A stretch of DNA of 64,000 bases, from contig JACQPN010000008.1 in the NCBI GenBank assembly GCA_016207515.1, positions 1 through 64,000 of the forward strand, read 5' to 3'. The notes under the pieces are model-generated. The model did no database searches, had not been told where the DNA came from, and worked only from the letters and a program-made list of their open reading frames with translations. Position numbers and translations under genes: made by a program. Of this stretch, positions 50,707 to 59,323 are shown one piece after another. The stretch is from Euryarchaeota archaeon. GTDB taxonomy: Archaea; Thermoplasmatota; SW-10-69-26; JACQPN01. The number at the start of each line of letters is the position of its first letter. Position 1 is the stretch's first letter.

Positions 50707-52662
50707 TCAGTACTCCTTGATGTCTTTCTTGTCCTTCACGTAGCAGGGCTTGTCCTTCATCGGGAGCCCGCAAGCGACGAAGAGCACGTCTGCGTCGCCA
50801 CGAACAACCATGGGAAGAGTGAGTACCGCCGGGTTCGCCTCGTCATGTTGCACGGTCAGCCTGGACACGGAATCCAACGCCGGGTCCGTCGCCGTCGCGA
50901 CGGGAGGGCCCTGAGGCACACCCCCCGTGGCCGAGAAGAACCAAGATGTGTCTGAACCGGAAACGATCAGCACGATCTCGTGGCCCGCCGCGAACACGTA
51001 GTCGCGCGGTATGAAGTGGAAGTCTAGCCTGTAGGCACTGTCCGGCGACACGACCTTCGGGTTCTCGATCCCGTCACGGTGCCGGAAGTTCACGGCGCCG
51101 CGCGAGACGAGGACACACTTCTCCTTAGTCACGTCTGTGGCGTCAGGGCCGCAATCGACGAGACCCGCAACCAGGTTGGCTGCCACCCTGGAAGTCTGCG
51201 CCACGACCGACAGGCGCGGCAATCCGGCAAGATGGGCGGCCTGTTGCAGTGGGTCGCCCCTGTACACGAGCACGTTTGGTTGGGCGAGGTTGGCTGAGGC
51301 GTAGTTCCTTGCGCCGTCGTCGATGATGGTCTCGGCTTCACCCCAGGACGAGGCGCCCAGGACCCCCTTCGACAGGTGAAATTCGAGGTCCGCTGCGTCC
51401 GCGGGCGGCCAAATCGCTTCGCGTCTCCAGCGGCCGTCCGAATCCTGCACGAAGAAACCCAGATTGTCCGACTCGTATCCATTCTCAACGTCGTAGAGGT
51501 AGCGGTCCCAGAACTGGTGGACTCGAAGGTACATGTCGTCGCGGCCCGAGTTCGACATGTTGGCGCTTGAGTGGAACCATTGGCCCAACCAGACCGTCTT
51601 CGGTCCTGCGAGGTCGCCGACCCACGGGAACGCGTTGTCGGCGCGGACATTGGCGTCGAGGAAGCCCTGGATCTGGAACGTCGGGACCGTGATCGTTTTC
51701 GCCAGCGGCCGGAAATCGCGCGCCTTGTAATACGCGTTGTAGTCGCCGAGGTTCAACGCCCCCTCCTTGAGGTTTTCGGGAAGGCAGGCCACGTTTCCTG
51801 CCACATGCTCGGCCCATCCGGCGAGGATCTCGTCCTGCAAACCTGGATTCGTGCCCGTCTCCACGGGGCTCGGAGCGAGACCAATGAGCACGTTATAGGA
51901 TGCGATCACCGTCGGCCAGAATCCCGTGTACGGGACGCCGTTCGTGTATACCCCCATATAGGCGCTAGTGAGGGCCGCTATGGGGACGACGGCCGCGAGG
52001 TGCGGCGGCTTCTTTGCCATTGCCATGATCTGTGTCATCCCGTCGTAGGAGACGCCGATCATTCCGACCTTGCCGTTCGACCATGGTTGCGTTCCGAAGT
52101 ACTCGACGGTGTCGTACATCGCCTGCTGCTCGTGGGGTCCCATAAAGTCCCAGCAGCCGCCGGACCCGACGGTCCCAGGCAACTCCATGGTTGCGAACGC
52201 GTAACCGCGGGGGACCAGTTGGGCCATTATCCAGAGGTCGAAGGCGGAGGCGCGCTTGCGCTCGGGGTCGCTGGCGTTCTTTGAATCGTGATAGGGACTT
52301 GCAAACACTACGACCGGGTGCTTGACCTCCAAAGCGCCGTCCTGGGCCCGCACGGTCCAGCCGATAGGTAGCGCCGCCGAGGCGGCCAGGAAGGAGGCGA
52401 CTCCCTTCTTGTCCAACTTTTCGTGGTCCGGGACGTAAAGGTCCGCGTGGATCGTGTCGCCCATCCCGCTCTTGAAATCGACGAACGAGTGTATGTAGCC
52501 ACCGAACAACTTGGGAACGAGTCCCGCCGGGTCCACAGGGAGGAGGCCGGCGCCAGGCGCGGGAAGTGACTGGGCGTCAACCGCCGCCGGCGTCGTGACG
52601 CAACCACCGAGTGCACTCATCAGGAAGACCGCCGCGACCGCGAATCCTTGGTTCTTCGTCAT
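50707..52662 (-). CDS. CocE/NonD family secreted alpha/beta hydrolase (X-Pro peptidase-like), lipoprotein
   Basis: The 651-residue lipoprotein has a signal ending LGGC. The catalytic alpha/beta domain has GTVGSGGCWD, GMIGVSYDGMTQ (nucleophile Ser in Gly-x-Ser-Tyr-x-Gly) and later Asp and His (FLDANVRADN, GQWFHSS). A jelly-roll C-terminal domain with DFHFIPRDYVFAAGHEIVL completes the S15/CocE architecture. It may cleave X-Pro dipeptides or esters. It overlaps the next upstream paralog by 4 nt. Confidence 0.85.
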   Translation of the reverse strand: MTKNQGFAVAAVFLMSALGGCVTTPAAVDAQSLPAPGAGLLPVDPAGLVPKLFGGYIHSFVDFKSGMGDTIHADLYVPDHEKLDKKGVASFLAASAALPIGWTVRAQDGALEVKHPVVVFASPYHDSKNASDPERKRASAFDLWIMAQLVPRGYAFATMELPGTVGSGGCWDFMGPHEQQAMYDTVEYFGTQPWSNGKVGMIGVSYDGMTQIMAMAKKPPHLAAVVPIAALTSAYMGVYTNGVPYTGFWPTVIASYNVLIGLAPSPVETGTNPGLQDEILAGWAEHVAGNVACLPENLKEGALNLGDYNAYYKARDFRPLAKTITVPTFQIQGFLDANVRADNAFPWVGDLAGPKTVWLGQWFHSSANMSNSGRDDMYLRVHQFWDRYLYDVENGYESDNLGFFVQDSDGRWRREAIWPPADAADLEFHLSKGVLGASSWGEAETIIDDGARNYASANLAQPNVLVYRGDPLQQAAHLAGLPRLSVVAQTSRVAANLVAGLVDCGPDATDVTKEKCVLVSRGAVNFRHRDGIENPKVVSPDSAYRLDFHFIPRDYVFAAGHEIVLIVSGSDTSWFFSATGGVPQGPPVATATDPALDSVSRLTVQHDEANPAVLTLPMVVRGDADVLFVACGLPMKDKPCYVKDKKDIKEY

Positions 52663-54371
52663 TCCAACTCCCTCCCTAGTTCTTCGAGGTCTTCATTGGT
52701 GACCAGAGGCAAGATGAGGCCCGATAGGACGTCCCCGCCGAAGGCAAGCGTCGCCGATTCGCCGGCGCCGGTGGGCTGTACCCAATCATCGACGCCCATC
52801 ATCCGGACGCCGATCTTGTGCCCTTTCGCGAACACATACTCCTGCGGGTAGAGACTGACCGTGTAATCGAGCAGCGTGTCCATCGGAACCGGTCTCCCCT
52901 CCTTGACCGAGTCGCGGTGCTGCGCCGAGAGGTAACCACGGTTGACGACCTTGCCGTCGTCGAGTAGATGCACCACTATGTGTGCGTCTGGCTTGTCAAA
53001 CGACAAGTACGCCTTCGCCGTCGGTTGCCCCGAGTAGCGGAGATCCTCCTTCAACGGGGCCGACTCGAATTCCACGAACGACGTCGACGCGTACGCCTCC
53101 CCGGCGACCGCTGCCGGCCATTCGGCCGTCTTCTCGGAGTATGAAGCCGTGCTTTTCGCGGCCGTCGGCGAGGAGGAAAGGCGGCCACCGGGCGCAAAAT
53201 GAAGTTCGAACGGCGTCGCGTCCAGGTCCGGGAAGCTCGAGGCGTTGCGCCAAGCCCCGAGGTTGTCCTGGATCTCGACGACGCCCAAACGATCCGATAC
53301 GCCGTTCTCGAGCCCCATCAGCCAATGATCGTACCACGCCTCGACGGCGGGGCGCCAATCGGTCCGGTTCCATTCCTTGTTGTTCGTATTGAGTTCCGGG
53401 TAGTCGTGGGCCCACTGACCGAGCCACGCGGTCTTCGGGGAGTCGATCTCGTTGAACCAGCCCGCGATGTGGATGGGCTTCACGTTCCAATCCGCGAGGC
53501 CATGCACGTAGAAGACGGAGGCTTTCACGTTCTTGACGCCTGAGCGGAGTTCACGGTCCTGCCAGAACCTGTTGAAGTCGCCGCGGGGGTCGGCACCCTG
53601 TTCGAAGTTCTCCCCATGACAATCCGCCCGGGACGGGAAATTCATCTTCCCCTCGACGGTGGAGCCCGGTGTAAGGCCGATCTGCGCGTAGGAGGCCATG
53701 CCGGCGAGCCCGTTGATGGAATAAGGGACTCCGGCGTAGAAGTTCCAATCGTACTGGCCCGCGACGCTTGACAACGGGATTATCGTCGTGAGGTGCGGCG
53801 GCGCCATGATCGCGGCCGATTGCTGGGTCTCGCCATCGTAGCTTTTCCCGAACATGCCGAGCTTCCCGTTCGTCCAACTCCGGGTCGCGAGATGCTCTAT
53901 GACGAGGTATTGGTCCTTCATCTGCTTGGGTCCTGTCTGTTCCAGGCAGCCGCCGGATTCGCCGGTCCCGCGGACGTCTTGGAAGACCACGGCGTAACCG
54001 CGTGGCACGAACTCCTGGACCAGCCATTGGTAGCGCTCGTACCCGGGAAGGCTCACGGGGTCGTCGGGATCCGACCGGCTGTCCGGGGTGAAGTAGGGGC
54101 TTGAGACGAGGATGACCGGCGCCTGCCAATCGGCCGGCGCGTCGGGTCGGAAAACGCGCATGAACAGGCGGGTGCCGTCGAAGCTTTCGAGCCACATGGC
54201 TTCCCCGGGAAGGATCTTGAACTGCTCGATGCTTTGGAGCAGTGGAACGGGGGCGAGAGCGGCGGCGGGATCCAGCGGACCGATGGGTTGCGATACACAA
54301 CCGGACAGAAGCAGCGACAGGCCTACGGCGAAAAGCATTACGGAACGTCGACCATGCCCTGCCCTTCCCAT
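52659..54371 (-). CDS. CocE/NonD family secreted alpha/beta hydrolase, lipoprotein (second copy)
   Basis: From ATG 54371 the product is 570 residues. The signal ends LLLSGC. It has GTGESGGCLEQ, GMFGKSYDGETQQ (nucleophile), HGLADWNVKP (Asp) and GQWAHDYPE (His), then the jelly-roll domain with SLYPQEYVFAKGHKIGVRM. It is a diverged paralog of the next gene and of the one at 62 kb. Start choice is supported by the lipoprotein signal and a TATA box about 34 nt upstream. Confidence 0.85.
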   Translation of the reverse strand: MGRAGHGRRSVMLFAVGLSLLLSGCVSQPIGPLDPAAALAPVPLLQSIEQFKILPGEAMWLESFDGTRLFMRVFRPDAPADWQAPVILVSSPYFTPDSRSDPDDPVSLPGYERYQWLVQEFVPRGYAVVFQDVRGTGESGGCLEQTGPKQMKDQYLVIEHLATRSWTNGKLGMFGKSYDGETQQSAAIMAPPHLTTIIPLSSVAGQYDWNFYAGVPYSINGLAGMASYAQIGLTPGSTVEGKMNFPSRADCHGENFEQGADPRGDFNRFWQDRELRSGVKNVKASVFYVHGLADWNVKPIHIAGWFNEIDSPKTAWLGQWAHDYPELNTNNKEWNRTDWRPAVEAWYDHWLMGLENGVSDRLGVVEIQDNLGAWRNASSFPDLDATPFELHFAPGGRLSSSPTAAKSTASYSEKTAEWPAAVAGEAYASTSFVEFESAPLKEDLRYSGQPTAKAYLSFDKPDAHIVVHLLDDGKVVNRGYLSAQHRDSVKEGRPVPMDTLLDYTVSLYPQEYVFAKGHKIGVRMMGVDDWVQPTGAGESATLAFGGDVLSGLILPLVTNEDLEELGRELE

Positions 54372-54398
54372 GCTTATCTTATGAGGGAGCCCCTTTGT

Positions 54399-54410
54399 GC
54401 GATATAAAAC
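54399..54410 (-). promoter_or_regulatory. Promoter of the CocE/NonD-M14 peptidase operon
   Basis: GTTTTATATCGC on the minus strand, centred about 34 nt before the ATG at 54371. It is a good archaeal TATA box and would drive the three-gene operon down to 49292. Confidence 0.5.
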
Positions 54411-54513
54411 AGTTGTGGCACGAGGGTTGCTACCGGGGGCGTCGCGGCGCGCGTGTCTTTCGCGTCGACCCGAACGTCGGGATGCGGCCGGGCGTGTGAG
54501 GCGCATGGTGGGG

Positions 54514-54523
54514 CATTTTAACC
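54514..54523 (+). promoter_or_regulatory. TATA box of the FAD oxidoreductase gene
   Basis: CATTTTAACC with its centre 26 nt before the GTG at 54544, which supports that codon as a leaderless start. It is divergent from the peptidase operon promoter 110 bp away. Confidence 0.5.
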
Positions 54524-54543
54524 AATGTGGCCGTTCAACGAAC

Positions 54544-55815
54544 GTGGAGCGACGAAGCGTGATCGTGGTCGGGGCCGGGATAATCGGCGTTTCAGCCGCC
54601 TACCACCTGGCCAAACTCGGTGTCGAGCGCCCGTTGCTTGTCGAAAGAAGACACCCTGCGTCGGGAAGTTCCGGCCTGGGTGCCGGCATCGTGGGGAGCC
54701 TCGCTTGGAATCCCTTGGACGTGAAGCTCGTCGCCCGTTCGAGGCGATTATACGAATGGCTCCACGATGAGGTCCGGAAAGCGCCGGAAGGGAGCAAGGA
54801 CACCGAGGAAGTGGACGCCGACGCCGTCGAACGAAGGCTCCGGTCCATCCAACTCGAGGCGATGGGCCGACCAGCCTCGACCCCCGCGAGTTTCACCTAT
54901 AACCGCGTGGGCTCGATGACCGCCGTCGCCGGCAAGGACGCGAAACGCCTGGAAGAACTCACGGCGATGCAACGCGCGGCAGGAGCGCGCGTCGAGATCA
55001 TTCTCCCCGAACAACTGGCGAACGTGCCGGGGCTCAAGACGATGGACACGCGAGGGATCGAACTCGTTTCCCACTGCCCCGATGACGGCTGGGCCGTGAC
55101 GACCGACGCGACGAACGCGATGGCCACCCTCGCCAGGAGAGCGGGCGTTGAATTGCGTAACGACGCGGAGGTCGGCCTGTCGGTCGCGAACGGATCCATG
55201 CGAGGTGTGCACCTAAGCGATGGGACGGAGCTAGCGGCCGACCGCGTCATTGTGGCCGGCGGGATATGGACGAAACGCATCCTTGGGAAAGCGGGCGTAT
55301 CGATGCCCCTCGCCCCGTATCCCACGCAGGCGTCGATCCTCGTCACCACCGGAATGGAACGGTGCCCCGCGTTCCATGACACCTTGAACGGCGTCTACTG
55401 GCGCGGCGAAGGGTCGGGCCGCCTCCTCGTCGGAGACGGGACCGGGCTTGTCGAAGTGCCCCCGGACGATTTCCCGAAGCCGCCGACGGATGAGTTCAAG
55501 GAAAAAGTCGCCCAAGCGATCACGGCCCGGTTCCCGAAAAGCGGCTGGAAATTCGAGCGCGCCTGGATGGGCGCCTGCACCGCGACACCCGACAGGCACC
55601 CGCTCGTCGGTGGGGTCCCCGGAGTTTCGGGCCTGTTCGTGGCGGCGGGCGCCAACGGATTCGGGTTCATGCGAGGCCCCGCCCTAGGCGAAGCGATCGC
55701 AGACATCGCGACCGGACGGACCCCGCCCGTCGACATCGGCGATTTCGATCCCGCCCGGTTCCGAGGATACGCCGGGGAGCCGTTCGCGATCAGGGAAGGC
55801 TTCACCATCGAGTAG
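54544..55815 (+). CDS. FAD-dependent oxidoreductase of the DadA/glycine oxidase family
   Basis: The 423-residue product starts from GTG 54544. It opens with the FAD-binding RSVIVVGAGIIGVSAAYHLA and VERRHPASGSSGLGAG, typical of D-amino acid/sarcosine/glycine oxidases, and has RVIVAGGIWTKRIL and a C-terminal GLFVAAGANGFGFMRGPALG loop that binds FAD. It likely oxidises an amine such as a D-amino acid or N-methyl amino acid, in line with the neighbouring peptidases. The exact substrate is open. Confidence 0.82.
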   Translation: MERRSVIVVGAGIIGVSAAYHLAKLGVERPLLVERRHPASGSSGLGAGIVGSLAWNPLDVKLVARSRRLYEWLHDEVRKAPEGSKDTEEVDADAVERRLRSIQLEAMGRPASTPASFTYNRVGSMTAVAGKDAKRLEELTAMQRAAGARVEIILPEQLANVPGLKTMDTRGIELVSHCPDDGWAVTTDATNAMATLARRAGVELRNDAEVGLSVANGSMRGVHLSDGTELAADRVIVAGGIWTKRILGKAGVSMPLAPYPTQASILVTTGMERCPAFHDTLNGVYWRGEGSGRLLVGDGTGLVEVPPDDFPKPPTDEFKEKVAQAITARFPKSGWKFERAWMGACTATPDRHPLVGGVPGVSGLFVAAGANGFGFMRGPALGEAIADIATGRTPPVDIGDFDPARFRGYAGEPFAIREGFTIE

Positions 55816-55958
55816 ACAGGTAAGGACGGTCGTCCGCTGGTGGCCGGCGACCTCCGCCGAGGTCCTCGACGTGTTGACTGTTTTTTCCAAATACGCCGTC
55901 TCGGTGAGGACGCTCCGAGGCCGCGGTAACCGTTAAATGAGCCGCGCGCCATTGGCCG

Positions 55959-56360
55959 ATGTTGACCCGATATCTTGTCGTGGACGACAGCCCCGCCATC
56001 CGCCTGCGGACCGTCTCGTACGTGAAGCAGGCGGACCCGCGCCCGTCATGGATAATCGAGGCCGGAAGCCGAGAAGAGGCCTTGGATCTCTTCGCCGCGC
56101 AAAAACCCGACGTGGTCTTCCTCGACATGGTGATGAAAGGGGATCAGGACGGACTCGATACCCTGAGGGCGATCGTCAAGACGAACCCGAAGACCATCGT
56201 CGTGATGTGCACGGGCCTTTCGCGCGACGACCCGAGTGTACTCAAGGCCATCAGCGAAGGCGCGTTCGATTACATCCAGAAACCGGTGCGCAGCGAGGAC
56301 GTGAAGCGGGTGCTTGATTTGGCGTCACAGGAGATCAAGCGAATCCAGGCGCGCGCGTGA
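55959..56360 (+). CDS. CheY-like response regulator
   Basis: A 133-residue stand-alone REC domain. It shows Asp9-Asp10, phospho-acceptor Asp56 in VVFLDMVMKG, MCTGLSRDD (Thr switch) and the Lys of YIQKPV. There is no output domain, so it acts through a protein partner. It overlaps the small membrane protein gene by 4 nt. A GTTAAATG element lies about 27 nt upstream. Confidence 0.86.
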   Translation: MLTRYLVVDDSPAIRLRTVSYVKQADPRPSWIIEAGSREEALDLFAAQKPDVVFLDMVMKGDQDGLDTLRAIVKTNPKTIVVMCTGLSRDDPSVLKAISEGAFDYIQKPVRSEDVKRVLDLASQEIKRIQARA

Positions 56361-56752
56361 CGGAAGGTCCGGCGCCCATTGGTGAGCGGATGCCTTCCGA
56401 GAGCGGCAGGAATCCCATGGCCCCACACTGGCCGCCCGACGTGTCCGCTCTCTTGGTTGCGGCGGGCGCACTCGAGATCGTTGTGGGCATTGGAAACAGC
56501 ATGAACAAGGTCAGCCTCCTTATCGGAATATTGATCGTGGCCGCAGCAGCACACGACCACAAGCGACGACGGACCTCCCTTCCTCTCTTCGGACTTGCAA
56601 CGATATCACTCGCATTGGCCGTCCTACGTCTCGGCACGTTCCGGACCACGCAGAACCTGCTTTTCGTGGCACTTCTCGCCGAGATTCTACTCCTGGCGTG
56701 CGGCATGGTCTTGGGAATCAAGGCGTACCGTTCGAGCAATCGTTTGGAATGA
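56357..56752 (+). CDS. Small four-helix membrane protein, function unknown
   Basis: The 131-residue product has four predicted helices: VSALLVAAGALEIVVGIG, KVSLLIGILIVAAAA, LFGLATISLALAVLRLG and NLLFVALLAEILLLACGMVLG. The layout recalls small archaeal four-helix membrane proteins encoded next to signalling genes. Its ATGA overlap with the CheY-like gene suggests a functional link. Confidence 0.6.
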   Translation: MTEGPAPIGERMPSESGRNPMAPHWPPDVSALLVAAGALEIVVGIGNSMNKVSLLIGILIVAAAAHDHKRRRTSLPLFGLATISLALAVLRLGTFRTTQNLLFVALLAEILLLACGMVLGIKAYRSSNRLE

Positions 56753-57002
56753 CAGGGGTCCGAAGCCGGGCGCCACGCATCAAGCATGTTCCTGTGATGG
56801 ATGCGAAACCGGCACGCACGCCCCGCGGACCTTCTCGACGATCTCAATGGATATGCTTCCGATCCCTCTCGAACGCGGCTTGGCAGGATGGACTACAAAA
56901 GAAATGTTCGTGTCCGCCATGGTTTACCACAATCGCTCCCAACGCCTTCGCCCGCTCCGGCTCGCCGAGGTCCATATTGCAGACTGGATCGACGACCACG
57001 TG

Positions 57003-58343
57003 TCACCTTCGCGCCATGGGCGCTGCGAGGATGCGTTTCGCGTCGCCTTCCGTGACGTATTCGCGGGGGTCGATGAGCTTTCCATCGATGGCACTCGCCG
57101 CGGCCGTCGCCGGCGAGACGAGGTAGGACTTCGATTGCGCGTGGCCCATGCGCCCCACGTAGTTGCGGTTAGAAGTGGAGATGCATGTCTCGCCGCCGGC
57201 GAGGACCCCGCCCATCCCGCCAAAGCAAGCGCCGCAGGATGCCGCATTGAATATCCCGCCGGCATCGACTATGATGTCGATGATGCCTTCGCGAAGGCAC
57301 TGGTTGTAGATCGATGTCGAGGCCGGGAAGACGACGAGGCGCGTCCCGCGCTTCACTTTGCTTCCACGCAGGATATTCGCGACGATGCGGAGATCCTCCA
57401 ACCTTGCGTTCGTGCAAGACCCTATGAAGACCTGGTCGACCTGGCCGGTCTCGACGTCCTTCACGGCCTTCACGTTCTCGGGGCTTGAGGGGAGGGCGAC
57501 TTGCGGTTCCAAAGAGTCGAGGTCAAACTGGAGATCGCTCCTGAAGGTCGCCCCCTCGTCGCTTTTCAGCGTCATGTTGCGCTCGATCTCGCCGCGCCGG
57601 CCGTTCTTCACGTCGAGGCCGGCGAGATAACGCGCGGTCTCCGCGTCGGGAGGCACGATGCCGGCCTTTGCCCCCATCTCGGTCGTCATGTTCGTGAGTG
57701 TGAAGCGCTCCCACATCTCCATGGCGGCGATGCCCTTGCCCGTGAATTCCACCGCACGGTAACGCGCTCCGTCGTCGCCGATCGTCCCGATGATCTTCAG
57801 GACGAGGTCCTTGCTCGACACCGGAAAATGCAGGCGACCGGTCACGTTCATCCGCATCGTTTCGGGGACGCGTAGCCAGATGTCGCCCGTGGAGAACACT
57901 GCCGCCATCTCCGTGGGCCCGATGCCGCACGCGAAACTGCCGAGCGCCCCCGCCATGTTCGTGTGACTGTCGGTGCCCACGACGAGGTCGCCCGGGAGGA
58001 CGAAGCCTTCCTCCACCAGGATCTGGTGGCAGATGCCCTGCCGCCCCACGTCGTAGAAGTTCGGGATACCATATTGGTTCACGAATTCGCGGCAGGCCTT
58101 GTGGAGACGTGCCGCGCTCTCGGTCGAGGCGGGGACCCAATGGTCGATCGGGACGACGACGCGCTCCGGGGCCCAGACCTTTCCCGCTCCCATCCGCTTG
58201 AATGGGTCAACGACCTGTGCCAACGCCTCGTGCGCCATGGCCACGTCGACTTTCGCCTCGATGATCTCACCGGGCACGACCCTTGCGCGTCCGCTCTTGG
58301 ACGCGAGTATCTTCTCCGCGATCGTGTGTTTGGTGCGGCTCAT
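57003..58343 (-). CDS. leuC: 3-isopropylmalate dehydratase/homoaconitase-type large subunit
   Basis: The 446-residue aconitase-fold protein has TIAEKILASKSG, VVPIDHWVPA, GTDSHTNMAGALG, FIGSCTNARLED (first cluster Cys) and AASCGACFGGMGG (second and third Cys), so it carries a [4Fe-4S] cluster. It forms the isomerase with the small subunit at 48.6 kb. Isopropylmalate is the expected substrate given the dehydrogenase at 25.2 kb; homoaconitase activity is possible. It ends close to an uncoding gap at 56753-57002. Confidence 0.88.
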   Translation of the reverse strand: MSRTKHTIAEKILASKSGRARVVPGEIIEAKVDVAMAHEALAQVVDPFKRMGAGKVWAPERVVVPIDHWVPASTESAARLHKACREFVNQYGIPNFYDVGRQGICHQILVEEGFVLPGDLVVGTDSHTNMAGALGSFACGIGPTEMAAVFSTGDIWLRVPETMRMNVTGRLHFPVSSKDLVLKIIGTIGDDGARYRAVEFTGKGIAAMEMWERFTLTNMTTEMGAKAGIVPPDAETARYLAGLDVKNGRRGEIERNMTLKSDEGATFRSDLQFDLDSLEPQVALPSSPENVKAVKDVETGQVDQVFIGSCTNARLEDLRIVANILRGSKVKRGTRLVVFPASTSIYNQCLREGIIDIIVDAGGIFNAASCGACFGGMGGVLAGGETCISTSNRNYVGRMGHAQSKSYLVSPATAAASAIDGKLIDPREYVTEGDAKRILAAPMARR

Positions 58344-58497
58344 GTTTACCTGTTAGACTGTATTGCGGCACCTTATATGAAAGTAAGCGAGCCACGCGCG
58401 TACGGCACGCTCCTCCGCTGCGCCGCGGCGCAGTTGCAGTAACCGCGGGGGACAAGGATTCCGTTAAGTCGCCGACTGGCGTTCGCTCGCCGGTCAG

Positions 58498-59259
58498 ATG
58501 CGCGACGCGAGGCTGATAGCGGCAGTCATGCTCCTTACGATGCTCCCGCCGCCAGCCGACGGCGCGCAGGGCATTGACCTCGACCTGACGATGGAGTCAG
58601 GGACGACGGCCGAGAAGGGGTACGCCATCCCCGCATTCGGGCAACTCACGGCCGCCGGCAACCCCGTCGCCTTGCAAAACATCTCGCTCCTTGTGGACGG
58701 TGTAGCGAAGGCCTACGGGACGACCTCGACCGGCGGGTGGTACTCGACAAGCGTGAAGTTCGCAACACTCGGTACTCACAGTTTGCAGGCGGCGTACCTA
58801 CGCGGGACGGCGCTTGAGACGAAGAGCGGAGTACGGAACATCACAGTGGTTTCACCGCCACCTCCCACTTTGACGATGGCTGTCTTCGCCGTCGCAGACA
58901 CGTACCACGCCAACGGCCCGAGTTCACACTTCACCGCCAATGTGACGCTCGACGGGGACGTGAGGCGTTACGGCGCCGCGTTGGTCGGGGCGCCGATAAC
59001 CGGCAACGTCACCATGAGGTTCGAGGAGGATTGCCAGTTGCAGCATTGCGATCCGCCAATCCATCCTCGTAACCAGACGCGCAATTTCTCGATCTCGACG
59101 GACTCGAAGGGCCACTATCGGCTCACGGTCGGCACATTCTACCGAGACCACGGCTACGTGGCCTGCCCTCCCGTGGATTTCGAGGTCAGGGCGCGCCACG
59201 AGTCCGACGGGAACGTCGTGACGGCCTCGATAAATGAGACGCGTGGCCTTTGCCCGTGA
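58498..59259 (+). CDS. Secreted Ig-like domain protein
   Basis: The 253-residue product has a signal peptide (about 1-23, ending PADGA) and two beta-sandwich regions. The first contains FGQLTAAGNPVALQNISLLV and LGTHSLQAAYL, like bacterial Ig-like/big-3-type repeats. The second has four cysteines (CQLQHC, CPP, LCP) that may form disulfides. No enzyme motif is visible. It is convergent with the RNase R-like gene. Confidence 0.65.
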   Translation: MRDARLIAAVMLLTMLPPPADGAQGIDLDLTMESGTTAEKGYAIPAFGQLTAAGNPVALQNISLLVDGVAKAYGTTSTGGWYSTSVKFATLGTHSLQAAYLRGTALETKSGVRNITVVSPPPPTLTMAVFAVADTYHANGPSSHFTANVTLDGDVRRYGAALVGAPITGNVTMRFEEDCQLQHCDPPIHPRNQTRNFSISTDSKGHYRLTVGTFYRDHGYVACPPVDFEVRARHESDGNVVTASINETRGLCP

Positions 59260-59323
59260 TCGACAAGACGGCGCTCCCCCGACCATGCCGCCCGTCGCAA
59301 GCGGGCAAAAACGCGGGCGAGGC

